A DNA stretch of 64,000 bases, from the NCBI GenBank assembly GCA_938015595.1, contig CALLPI010000019.1:1-64000 (forward strand). Reading direction: 5' to 3'. This document shows positions 36,094 through 44,371 of the stretch, piece after piece (positions within the stretch are counted from its first letter, which is position 1; the number at the start of each line of letters is the position of its first letter). Below the pieces are notes generated by a model that was not told the origin of the DNA, did no database searches, and was given only the letters and a program-made list of their open reading frames with translations. The DNA is from an uncultured Saprospiraceae bacterium (lineage in GTDB: Bacteria; Bacteroidota; Bacteroidia; Chitinophagales; Saprospiraceae). Both the position numbers and the translations under genes were made by a program.

Positions 36094-37056
36094 ATGGAGC
36101 AGCCTTTACTTTCCGTAGTTGTTACGGTCTATAACGAAGAAGAGAACGTACAGCCTTTGCTGAAGCACTTGCACCACGAGTTGCAAGGTATTGATTACGA
36201 AGTTATTTATGTGGACGATGGCTCTACCGACGGCACACTGGTGCAACTCAAGGCCTGTGCACACCCCCGCCTTCGCGTAGTAGAACTGCGCAAAAACTAC
36301 GGCCAGAGTCTGGCACTTATGGCTGGCATTGACACTGCCCGGGGCGAGTACATAGCCACTATGGACGGCGACCTGCAAAACGACCCTGCTGACATACCTA
36401 CCATGCTGCAATTGGCCCAACGCGATGGCTGGGACATGGTGGCCGGCAACCGCGCACATCGCAAAGACAAAGTGCTGCTCCGGAAAATCCCCTCTGCCAT
36501 AGCTAACTATCTCATCCGCCACCTCAGCGGAGTACATCTCAAAGACTACGGTTGCGCACTCAAGGTGTTTCGCGCAGAAATGGCCAAGGATCTAGGTCTA
36601 TATGGTGAACTACATCGCTTTATTCCCGTGCTGGCCAGCCTCGAGGGCGCCCGCATCACCCAAGTGAACGTACGACACCACGCCCGCCAGGCCGGGCGCT
36701 CTAAATACGGGCTGAATCGCACCTTCAAGGTAGTGAGCGATCTACTACTTATGCTCTTTTTCAAGCGCTACTTACAGAAGCCCATGCACTTGTTTGGCAA
36801 TGTGGGAGTACTGCTATTTGCTGCGGGCGCACTTATCAACTTGTACTTAGTAACGCTCAAGATTGCCGGCCAAGATATCTGGGGCAAGCCCTTGCTCATA
36901 CTAGGGCTGATGCTGGTCATTGGCGGCATTCAGTTTGTCACCATCGGCATCATTGTGGAGATACAGATGCGCACCTACTTTGAATCACAGCAGAAAAAGC
37001 CCTACAAGATCAGACACATTCACCAAACCCACAAAGACCATGCCCAGGGTTGTTGA
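36094..37056 (+). CDS. family 2 glycosyltransferase with C-terminal membrane helices (DPM1/ArnC-like)
   Basis: 320 residues from the ATG giving MEQPLLSVVVTVYNEEENVQ; an upstream in-frame ATG is not supported. GT-A fold with VDDGSTDGT near residue 44 and the metal-binding MDGDLQNDP near 90, followed by the RxxK/GRSKYG motif of polyprenyl-phosphate glycosyltransferases. Two C-terminal helices (LFGNVGVLLFAAGALINLYL, LLILGLMLVIGGIQFVTIG) anchor it to the inner membrane. Likely transfers a sugar to polyprenyl phosphate. Its last 17 bases overlap the Nramp gene. A CATCTTTG near-box lies at 36068-36075. Confidence 0.9.
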   Translation: MEQPLLSVVVTVYNEEENVQPLLKHLHHELQGIDYEVIYVDDGSTDGTLVQLKACAHPRLRVVELRKNYGQSLALMAGIDTARGEYIATMDGDLQNDPADIPTMLQLAQRDGWDMVAGNRAHRKDKVLLRKIPSAIANYLIRHLSGVHLKDYGCALKVFRAEMAKDLGLYGELHRFIPVLASLEGARITQVNVRHHARQAGRSKYGLNRTFKVVSDLLLMLFFKRYLQKPMHLFGNVGVLLFAAGALINLYLVTLKIAGQDIWGKPLLILGLMLVIGGIQFVTIGIIVEIQMRTYFESQQKKPYKIRHIHQTHKDHAQGC

Positions 37057-38335
37057 TCTGCGTCAAGGATTCGGCAGCATGCTGCTGTGGTCAGTTATCT
37101 CGGCGGCTTTTATCGGGCCGGGTACCGTCACCACGGCGGCACGAGCTGGGGCGGCTTACGGGTTTCAATTGTTGTGGGCGCTGGTGTTCTCCACTGGGGC
37201 TGCTATTATACTGCAAGAAGCCGCTGCACGTATTACTATAGCTTCAGGCAAGAGCCTGGGCGAAATCATAGCCCTACGCTACGCGAAGCGAGGCCGCCAC
37301 TTGAGCCTGGCTTTGTTTGTGGCAGTAGCATTCGGCTGCGCAGCTTACGAAGCGGGCAATATCCTGGGCGCAGTGGCGGGTTTACAATTGCTCATTGCCG
37401 CACCAGTGCATTGGCTCAGCCTACTGGTAGCCATGCCAGCGGCATTATTGCTGTGGAGCGGCCGCCATGTTGGCATTGCCCGCCTTATGGGTGTGGTAGT
37501 GTTTGTTATGGGGTTTGCCTTTATCTGGGCAGCTTTGCAGGTGAAAGCGCCAGTGGCAAAAGTTTTTCAAGGAGCATTTGTACCTGCTATCCCGCAGGGA
37601 GCGCTGTTGCTAGTCACAGGATTAATTGGCACTACTATCGTGCCATACAACCTGTTTTTGGCCTCTGGTATCGGGCAGGGACAGAGCGTGACACAAATGC
37701 GCAGTGGGCTAGCACCGGCGGTGCTGTTGGGCGGGCTGATCTCCATGGCCATTCTAGCCGCTGGCACCATGGTAGCGGGCGAGTTTAGCTATGCCACCAT
37801 AGGGCAAGCGCTAAGTAAGCAAACGGGTAGTCATGCAGGCGCTACGCTGTTTGCCGCGGGTTTGTTTGCAGCAGGTGCTACATCCACTGTTACAGCGCCA
37901 CTGGCGGCGGCAGTCACGGCACGCAGTTTGCTGGGCGGCTATCCGGGCTGGAAATCGCAATACTTCCGCTTAGTGTGGATGCTAGTGCTGGGCACGGGGC
38001 TGGCGTTGGGCGTAGCGGGTGTGCGCCCTATACCGGCCATCATCTTGGCGCAGGCCGTCAATGGGGTATTGCTGCCTTTTGTCACGGCTTTTGTACTGCT
38101 GGCCATCAATGACCGCAAATTGCTCCCTGCCCGCTACACCAATGGTCGTACAGCCAATGTACTAATGCTAATGGTATTTGCCGTAGTGTGCTTGCTCAGC
38201 CTGCAAAATCTGTGGAAGGCCCTGGCGTCAGTTTTCGACGTCCTGCAACAGGCCGACAACCTGGCCTGGTGGATTCAGGCGGGAATTTCAGTCGGGATTA
38301 CCGCCATTCTGGCGGGTAGAGTATCTTTGCTGTAA
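37040..38335 (+). CDS. Nramp-family membrane transporter with atypical metal-site motifs
   Basis: 431 residues with about eleven membrane helices in the LeuT fold. The overall pattern (FIGPGTVTTAARAGAAYGFQLLWAL, GTTIVPYNLFLASG) is clearly Nramp. Canonical Nramp divalent metal importers have DPGN in helix 1 and MPHN in helix 6; here these are GPGT (26-29) and VPYN (201-204), so the Asp, the first Asn and the Met ligands are gone. The substrate may differ from Mn/Fe. Start at ATG 37040, overlapping the glycosyltransferase by 17 bases. Confidence 0.87.
   Translation: MPRVVDLRQGFGSMLLWSVISAAFIGPGTVTTAARAGAAYGFQLLWALVFSTGAAIILQEAAARITIASGKSLGEIIALRYAKRGRHLSLALFVAVAFGCAAYEAGNILGAVAGLQLLIAAPVHWLSLLVAMPAALLLWSGRHVGIARLMGVVVFVMGFAFIWAALQVKAPVAKVFQGAFVPAIPQGALLLVTGLIGTTIVPYNLFLASGIGQGQSVTQMRSGLAPAVLLGGLISMAILAAGTMVAGEFSYATIGQALSKQTGSHAGATLFAAGLFAAGATSTVTAPLAAAVTARSLLGGYPGWKSQYFRLVWMLVLGTGLALGVAGVRPIPAIILAQAVNGVLLPFVTAFVLLAINDRKLLPARYTNGRTANVLMLMVFAVVCLLSLQNLWKALASVFDVLQQADNLAWWIQAGISVGITAILAGRVSLL
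38322..38329 (+). promoter_or_regulatory. -7 box TATCTTTG
   Basis: Exact TAnnTTTG match overlapping the last codons of the Nramp gene, 45 bases before the amidohydrolase ATG. Confidence 0.4.
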
Positions 38336-38374
38336 AACGCACTTTGCGATCTCTATCCAAAATATACTTTCAGT

Positions 38375-40093
38375 ATGCTTCGCTTTGCTTTTTACACCCT
38401 GACTTTGTTCGCATTAGCCACTTCCTGCAGGCCTGCCGCAGTATCCGAAACTAAAGCTGATCTCATCTTGCTCAACGGGCAGATTTACACTGTGGACGAC
38501 CAACTGCGCACTGTAGAAGCCCTAGCCATTAAGGATGGACGCATTCTGCAGGTAGGCTCCAATCGGGAAATAGAAATGCTACGCTCCGACAGCACCCAGG
38601 TCATTGACCTAAAGGGGGGCTTTGCTATGCCAGCTTTTATTGAAGGGCACGGGCACTACTCTGGCCTGGGCAGCAGCCTGCAAAACCTCAATTTCATGCA
38701 GAGCAAAAGCTGGGATGAAATCGTGGCCATGGTGGCCGAGCGCGTCAAGACCGCCCAACCTGGTGAGTGGATCTACGGGCGTGGATGGCACCAGGAAAAA
38801 TGGACCAAACCCTTGGATAAAACCGTGCTGGGCTACCCTTACCACAATGCACTGAGCGCTGTATCACCCGACAACCCCGTCATCCTTACCCATGCCAGCG
38901 GGCACTCCCTCCTTGCCAATGCCAAAGCCATGGAGCTGGCCGGCATTGGTACTGATACACCCAACCCTGCCGGCGGCGAAATTGTGCGCGACGCCCAAGG
39001 CCACGCCATCGGCGTGTTTGAAGAGCGCGCTATGAGCCTCATCACCAAGGCTTACCAAGACTACCTGGCCAACTTGCCTGCCGAGCAACGCAAGCAGGAG
39101 TGGCGCAAAGGCATAAGCCTGGCTGAGCAAGAGTGCCTGCGCAAGGGCGTAGCTTCCTTCCAAGATGCTGGCTCTTCCTTTCAGGAGCTTGAATGGTACC
39201 AGGAAATGGCCGAAGCTGGCGAGCTCAACGTGCGCCTTTGGGTGATGGCGCGCCACCCCTACAACATACTTAAGGAAAAAATAGGTCGCTATCCGGTTGT
39301 CAGCGCCGGCAACGGCTTCTTCACCTGCCGTGCCATCAAGTCAGAACTAGACGGCGCCCTGGGAGCTTACGGCGCCTGGCTACTGGCTCCCTATAATGAC
39401 AAACCTGGCTTCAGTGGTCAAAATACTACCTCACTGGAGGAAGTACGGCGCATCGGCCAGTTGGCGCTCAGCCACAACATGCAGCTTTGCGTACACACCA
39501 TAGGCGATCGCGCCAACCGCGAACTGCTCAACCTCTGCGAACAGCTTTTTCAAAACCGAACCGACGCCAAAAACCTGCGCTGGCGCAGCGAGCATGCCCA
39601 GCACATAGACCCCACCGACATCCCGCGCTTTGCTCAGCTCGGCATTATTGCCTCTATGCAGGCCATTCACTGCACCTCCGATGCACCCTTCGTAGTACGC
39701 CGCCTGGGCGAACAGCGCGCCCGCACCGGCGCCTACCCTTGGCGTAGCCTCCTGGATGCCGGCGCAGTAGTGACCAACGGCACTGACACTCCTGTAGAAG
39801 ACATCAACCCCATAGAGTGCTTCTACGCCGCCGTGACGCGTAAGCGCCCCGACTCACCTACCCCATTTTTTCCAGAACAATGTATGACGCGCGCCGAGGC
39901 TATCTATTCCTACACCATGGCCAATGCTTACGCTGCTTTTGAAGAAAACGAAAAAGGCTCCCTTGAAAAAGGCAAACTGGCCGACATTATATTGCTCAGC
40001 CACAACCTACTTACCTGCCCAGAAGAAGACATTCTAAAAACCAAAGTGCTTATGACCATCGTGGGTGGCCGAGTTAAATACCAGGCGAAATGA
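38375..40093 (+). CDS. amidohydrolase lipoprotein (YtcJ-like)
   Basis: 572 residues. Leader MLRFAFYTLTLFALATSC with lipobox Cys18. Amidohydrolase superfamily, YtcJ-type: N-terminal ILLNGQIYTVDD, metal ligands in EGHGHYSG (His92, His94), CVHTIGDRANRELL, SEHAQHIDPTD, and TNGTDTPVEDINP near the end with the catalytic Asp. The family cleaves amide or ester bonds; the substrate is unknown. Exported and anchored. The following gene's ATG overlaps its TGA (ATGA). Confidence 0.88.
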   Translation: MLRFAFYTLTLFALATSCRPAAVSETKADLILLNGQIYTVDDQLRTVEALAIKDGRILQVGSNREIEMLRSDSTQVIDLKGGFAMPAFIEGHGHYSGLGSSLQNLNFMQSKSWDEIVAMVAERVKTAQPGEWIYGRGWHQEKWTKPLDKTVLGYPYHNALSAVSPDNPVILTHASGHSLLANAKAMELAGIGTDTPNPAGGEIVRDAQGHAIGVFEERAMSLITKAYQDYLANLPAEQRKQEWRKGISLAEQECLRKGVASFQDAGSSFQELEWYQEMAEAGELNVRLWVMARHPYNILKEKIGRYPVVSAGNGFFTCRAIKSELDGALGAYGAWLLAPYNDKPGFSGQNTTSLEEVRRIGQLALSHNMQLCVHTIGDRANRELLNLCEQLFQNRTDAKNLRWRSEHAQHIDPTDIPRFAQLGIIASMQAIHCTSDAPFVVRRLGEQRARTGAYPWRSLLDAGAVVTNGTDTPVEDINPIECFYAAVTRKRPDSPTPFFPEQCMTRAEAIYSYTMANAYAAFEENEKGSLEKGKLADIILLSHNLLTCPEEDILKTKVLMTIVGGRVKYQAK

Positions 40094-40557
40094 CCCCTAC
40101 TATTGCTTTTGAATGCCTGCACTTCCAGGCGCTGTCGCTACAACAGCTCTACTCGATACTGGCACTGCGCCAAGAGGTGTTTGTAGTGGAGCAAAACTGC
40201 CCCTATCAAGACGCCGACGGCAAAGACCTGCACTGCTGGCACTTGTTGGGTTGCCTGCCTGATGGCCAGCTAGCGGCCTACGCACGCCTGTTGCCTTTGG
40301 GGCTGGCCTACGACGACTACCCTGCTATCGGGCGCATCATCACAGCGCAAAGCGTGCGCGGCACAGGAGCAGGGCGCATCCTGGTGGCAGAAGCCATTCG
40401 CCATTGTCAGATACTGTGGGGAAATACGCCCCTGAAAATCGGCGCACAAGCACATCTGGAGCGTTTTTATCAGGCGTTTGGATTCGTCAGCACCGGCGAA
40501 CTGTATCTCGAAGACGGCATTCCGCATGTTCGTATGATTCGCCCCGCTTACATCTGA
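40090..40557 (+). CDS. ElaA-type GNAT acetyltransferase
   Basis: 155 residues. ElaA-like GNAT: LYSILALRQEVFVVEQNCPYQDADGKD at the start is diagnostic of this subfamily, IGRIITAQSVRGTGAGRILV gives the acetyl-CoA pyrophosphate loop, and LERFYQAFGFVSTGELYLEDGIPH closes the fold. Substrate unknown. Start ATG overlaps the amidohydrolase stop by 4 bases. Confidence 0.92.
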   Translation: MTPTIAFECLHFQALSLQQLYSILALRQEVFVVEQNCPYQDADGKDLHCWHLLGCLPDGQLAAYARLLPLGLAYDDYPAIGRIITAQSVRGTGAGRILVAEAIRHCQILWGNTPLKIGAQAHLERFYQAFGFVSTGELYLEDGIPHVRMIRPAYI

Positions 40558-40614
40558 ATACCTTGGCGCATCAACCGCCTGCTATCCTCTCTGCCCTCTG
40601 AAAAAACTTTTTGC

Positions 40615-41496
40615 ATGAATCACTTCCCGCCTTCCGAACTCATCCTCAACCCCGACGGTAGCATTTACCACCTGCAATTACTACCCGGGCAAATAGCCGA
40701 CACCATCCTCACAGTGGGCGACCCTGCCCGTGTAGAGCTAATCTCTAGCCGCTTCGATGCCGTGGAATGCCGCGTGCACAAGCGCGAGTTCATCACTCAC
40801 ACCGGTCGCATCGGTACCAAACGGCTCACGGTCATCTCTACAGGTATTGGCCCCGATAATATTGACATTGTAATCAACGAACTAGATGCTCTAGTCAACA
40901 TAGACCTAGCCAACCGAGTGCCCAAACTCCAGCACACTGCACTCACCTTCGTGCGGGTAGGTACTTCGGGCGCCATACAGCCCCATTTGGAGGTAGGCAA
41001 TTTTATAGTATCGGCTTATGGCATTGGGTTAGACAACCTCATGCACTTCTATGAGTGGCATCATCTGCCCCACGAAGCCAACATGCAGCAAGCCCTCGAT
41101 ACCTTTCTGCAGAACTCCGGCCCCTTGCCCGTACAACCCTACGTATTTGCCGCCGACATAAACCTGGTAGAAAGCCTGCGCTCAAGTATGCCCCCCGGGA
41201 TTACCCTCACCAGTCCGGGGTTTTATGCTCCTCAAGGCCGTACCCTGCGTGGCAAAACCAGGCTACAACCCCAGGACATTGACCGGCTAAGTCATTTCGA
41301 ATGCCAATCGCTACAGATTACCAATTTTGAAATGGAAACGGCAGCGCTCTTGGGTCTGAGCCGAACGCTGGGGCACAAGGCGGTATCGTGCAATGTACTG
41401 CTGGCCAACCGCACCCGCCACACTTTTGTTGAACACGCCGGTGCCGCTGTATCTCGGCTGATAGACGAAGTACTGGCCTGGGTAGAGGGAGTGTAG
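40615..41496 (+). CDS. nucleoside phosphorylase (uridine phosphorylase-like)
   Basis: 293 residues, PNP/UDP phosphorylase (NP-I) superfamily: splits nucleosides with phosphate into base and ribose-1-phosphate. TVGDPARVELI supplies the phosphate-binding Gly-Asp-Pro-x-Arg, ISTGIGPDNIDI the Gly-rich loop, VRVGTSGAIQ the central strand, and QITNFEMETAALLGLS the ribose-binding Glu-Met-Glu. The N-terminal SELILNPDGSIYHL extension is typical of Bacteroidota members. Uridine versus other base is not certain. Confidence 0.88.
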   Translation: MNHFPPSELILNPDGSIYHLQLLPGQIADTILTVGDPARVELISSRFDAVECRVHKREFITHTGRIGTKRLTVISTGIGPDNIDIVINELDALVNIDLANRVPKLQHTALTFVRVGTSGAIQPHLEVGNFIVSAYGIGLDNLMHFYEWHHLPHEANMQQALDTFLQNSGPLPVQPYVFAADINLVESLRSSMPPGITLTSPGFYAPQGRTLRGKTRLQPQDIDRLSHFECQSLQITNFEMETAALLGLSRTLGHKAVSCNVLLANRTRHTFVEHAGAAVSRLIDEVLAWVEGV

Positions 41497-41502
41497 CGGG
41501 CT

Positions 41503-42279
41503 TTATCCCAATGCCAGTTCTGCCCATACCGGGCAATGATCAGAGTGCACGGCCTCCGGCATTTGGCCAGCGCCGAGTAGATTGTCGCGTAGGTTGTCTG
41601 TGATAGATTGATAATCAATGCGCCAACCTTTGTCTTTGGCGCGTGCATTGGCTCTGAAACTCCACCAGCTATACGATACCTGTTGTGGGTGCAGGTAGCG
41701 AAAGGCATCAGTGAAGCCGCTATCAAACCAGCGGCTCATCCAGGCACGCTCTTCGGGCAGGAAGCCAGAGGTTTTCTTGTTGCCTATGGGGTCATGTATG
41801 TCTATGGCCTGATGGGCTATGTTGTAGTCCCCTACGACGATGAGCTGTGGGCGCTCTTTTTTCAACTCCTGCACCCAGGCGTAGAAATCGTCCAGAAACT
41901 CCATTTTGAAAGCCTGCCGTTCATCGCCGGTAGTACCGGAGGGGAAGTAGCAGTTGAGCAGCGTCCAGGGGCCGAAGTCGGCGCGCAAGATGCGGCCCTC
42001 GCGGTCGTATTTTTCCATACCGCAGCCAACAACAATCTGGTCGGGCGTGCGGCGGGTGAAAATAGCCACGCCGCTGTAGCCTTTTTTTTGGGCGCTATGC
42101 CAGAAGGCTTGGTAGCCGAGTTGGGTTAGTTCGGCAGCATTGTACTGTTCTGGCGTAGCCTTCATTTCCTGAAAGCAAAGAATGTCAAAATCGTGGCGCC
42201 CAATCCACTCTGCCAGCCCTTTAGAAACCGCAGAGCGAATACCGTTGACGTTGTAGGAGAGGATGCGCAAGGCCATCAA
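41503..42279 (-). CDS. xth: exodeoxyribonuclease III
   Basis: 258 residues, EEP-family AP endonuclease/3'-exonuclease used in base excision repair. Motifs: ILSYNVNGIRSA (Asn), FQEMKATPEQ (metal Glu), NCYFPSG, VGDYNIAHQAIDI (Asp/Asn), GFTDAFRYLHP, WRIDYQ and C-terminal AVHSDHCPVWAEL (SDH catalytic His). Begins MMALRI; either Met works. Overlaps the upstream SPOR-protein gene by 4 bases, forming a two-gene unit. Confidence 0.93.
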   Translation of the reverse strand: MMALRILSYNVNGIRSAVSKGLAEWIGRHDFDILCFQEMKATPEQYNAAELTQLGYQAFWHSAQKKGYSGVAIFTRRTPDQIVVGCGMEKYDREGRILRADFGPWTLLNCYFPSGTTGDERQAFKMEFLDDFYAWVQELKKERPQLIVVGDYNIAHQAIDIHDPIGNKKTSGFLPEERAWMSRWFDSGFTDAFRYLHPQQVSYSWWSFRANARAKDKGWRIDYQSITDNLRDNLLGAGQMPEAVHSDHCPVWAELALG

Positions 42280-44018
42280 AGGAAGCGTTGAAGGTGATGG
42301 GTTAGGAGGGTCTGCAGTGTGGACAGCGCCAAGAAGCGGGCAGCCTCGGCATTGAAGCCTTTGTCCATAAAGTGGTCTTCAAGCCGTACTTGCGACTGGA
42401 AGTACGCCATGCGGAAGGCTTTGATCAAATCCTGGTTGAGGATGTCGCGTTGCGCCCAGGCATCGAGGCCACGCCATAGGCGAATCTGCCAGTTTTCCAG
42501 AGCTACTTCTTCCTCTTTTAGAGGTGCAGAAGGCACATTGAAGAGTTTGGCGCGTTTGGCTATGGCGGCGGCGCTGGCTGTGGTGTTCACGCCCAGGTCT
42601 TGGGCGATAGCCTCCATAATGGCCACCTCGGGCCAGGTCAGCGCCTGATCGCAGCCGCGGTAGGAGAAGTCGGCATCGGCCTGGTTGGCATAAGATTCAT
42701 ACACACGGGTCATTTCGCGGGGGTGTTTACGGCTGATCCAGCAAGGTACAGTAGCAGCTATGCCGGGTGCACTGTGTATGTAATGTAGGTGTAGCAGAAG
42801 TTGCCCCAGGTCGTTGTAGGCGTAAGTAGCGCGGTGGTCAAAGGGCGGGTTTTTGCGCAGGGTTTTGGAGTTGAAGGCCTCCTGGATAGCGCTGTTCATG
42901 AGTTGGTTGACTTCGTTAGAGGCTCCACGATTGACAAATGCCCAGTAGGCTTGCCAAGCTTTAGCCAGTGGCCCGCCGGAGGTGGTAACTTCCATGACAG
43001 CGGCTTGGTCGGTATCCATCGCATTAAGTGCGTTTTGCAGACGTGCTACTACTGGCAACTGGCCGGGCTTGGGCGCATTGAAGGCAATGGCTTGGTAGCG
43101 AAGCATTTGCCGGTTGGTATTGGCAAAGTTTTGATATGCAGAAGCAGTGCCGCTGCCATACATTCCATCCAACAAGCCGGTATAGATGCCTTCCGCCTTG
43201 AGTGCCTGCTGGAGGTCGAGCACCGAGCGCCGGCGGATATTGCCGCGAATGGAGGGCATTTGCACGGACGTCGTAGCATAGGGAGCGCGTGGTATTGTAG
43301 CCGGCGAAGCATTATCGGCGGCGGACGTCGCCGATGCTTGCGGGGACTTGACGCGCAAGTCCGCCTGATCATAGGCCGGTGGCGTGATGACGGGTATAGA
43401 AGCAGCGGCAGATGTGCTGGCGGGTGCCGAGGTCTCTGACTGTATATTGAGCGGTATAAGTGGCTTTTTGATGCCGGTTTCAAACTCGGCCAGCTTATGC
43501 AGCAGTACACTGTTAGTAGTACGGATGAAGGCATCCTTGAAACCTGCCTGGCGTATGGCGCTCAGTTGCTTGCGGGCGTCTTCGGTACTGGCATACAAGC
43601 CAACCACGATGCGCAGGTCATCCGCGCCCATGATGCCGTATAGGTCGCCCGCTTTAGCGTAGCGTTCCCAATTAATGCGCGCATTGGCTTTTTCTACGCC
43701 CAGTTGAATAACGTTGACCATCATGCCCTCGTTCAGGAAAATTTGCATGGCATAGGCGCTGGGGTAGCCCTTGGCACGTACAGCTGCTACGGCGCGGTCG
43801 GCCGCTGCCTTGGTATCGTATCCGCCTACCATAATGCGCGACACGCCGCCCTCCAGAGGCGCTGCATACACAAAACCAATATCGTACAGTGCGCTGAAAT
43901 CGGCAGCCTGTGCTTCCATAAAGTTGCCCAATGCTACTGTATAGCGCTCTTGCGCAAGCAGCGCCGTGCTCCAAATAGTCAGTGCAATAATCCAGAAAAA
44001 TCGTTTAAGCATCAGCAA
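42276..44018 (-). CDS. SPOR and peptidoglycan-binding domain protein
   Basis: 580 residues with signal peptide (MLMLKRFFWIIALTIWSTALLAQ). Two SPOR-like modules: about 24-95 (YTVALGNFMEA...AADRAVAAVRAKG) and 100-170 (NVIQLGVEKA...LRIVVGLYASTEDARKQL). A Pro/Ala/Ser linker follows, then a PG_binding_1 domain (LDLQQALKAEGIYTGLLDGMYG, about residue 262-310), and a C-terminal region of about 270 residues (EVNQLMNSAIQEAFNS to the end) that I cannot assign. Periplasmic, glycan-bound. Coupled to exonuclease III by a 4-base overlap. Confidence 0.8.
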   Translation of the reverse strand: MLMLKRFFWIIALTIWSTALLAQERYTVALGNFMEAQAADFSALYDIGFVYAAPLEGGVSRIMVGGYDTKAAADRAVAAVRAKGYPSAYAMQIFLNEGMMVNVIQLGVEKANARINWERYAKAGDLYGIMGADDLRIVVGLYASTEDARKQLSAIRQAGFKDAFIRTTNSVLLHKLAEFETGIKKPLIPLNIQSETSAPASTSAAASIPVITPPAYDQADLRVKSPQASATSAADNASPATIPRAPYATTSVQMPSIRGNIRRRSVLDLQQALKAEGIYTGLLDGMYGSGTASAYQNFANTNRQMLRYQAIAFNAPKPGQLPVVARLQNALNAMDTDQAAVMEVTTSGGPLAKAWQAYWAFVNRGASNEVNQLMNSAIQEAFNSKTLRKNPPFDHRATYAYNDLGQLLLHLHYIHSAPGIAATVPCWISRKHPREMTRVYESYANQADADFSYRGCDQALTWPEVAIMEAIAQDLGVNTTASAAAIAKRAKLFNVPSAPLKEEEVALENWQIRLWRGLDAWAQRDILNQDLIKAFRMAYFQSQVRLEDHFMDKGFNAEAARFLALSTLQTLLTHHLQRFL

Positions 44019-44371
44019 GGATTTTTAGCTCTTCGGCAATAAACGCAATACGCAGCTCAAAATTACCCGCTTTGGTAGAATTTGCTCCATGCCTTGGATA
44101 AAAACCCGCTGGCAAGCATAAAAAATCTGAAATCTCAAATCGCCGCCCTGAAATTCAATTTATCTATCCGAAATTGCCCAAAAGCCTCATTCTTTATGTA
44201 TTTATGCCAACTATCTGGCCTGACAAAGAGGTGACTGCGATACTGAGCCAGCGTCGGGGCGTCTCCCATTGCCAACAAAAAGAATAGCCGCCGGTGGGTT
44301 AACTAAGCGCTTTGCTAACTACTTTTGCACGGCAACAATTTGAATTGTTCACTCACCTGATTTGGCTTTGT
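44019..44371. other. noncoding divergent intergenic region
   Basis: 353 bases between divergent genes. It contains the TACTTTTG box at 44320-44327 for the downstream gene; I see no other gene, repeat or relic. Confidence 0.5.
44320..44327 (+). promoter_or_regulatory. -7 box TACTTTTG
   Basis: Exact TAnnTTTG match followed by C, 44 bases before the ATG of the DUF5916 gene. It rules out the TTG at 44312 as a start for that gene. Confidence 0.5.

Noticed and set aside
42801-43439. Plus-strand 212-codon frame inside the SPOR/PG-binding gene
   Set aside because: Shadow of a coding region with clear SPOR and PG-binding motifs on the other strand.
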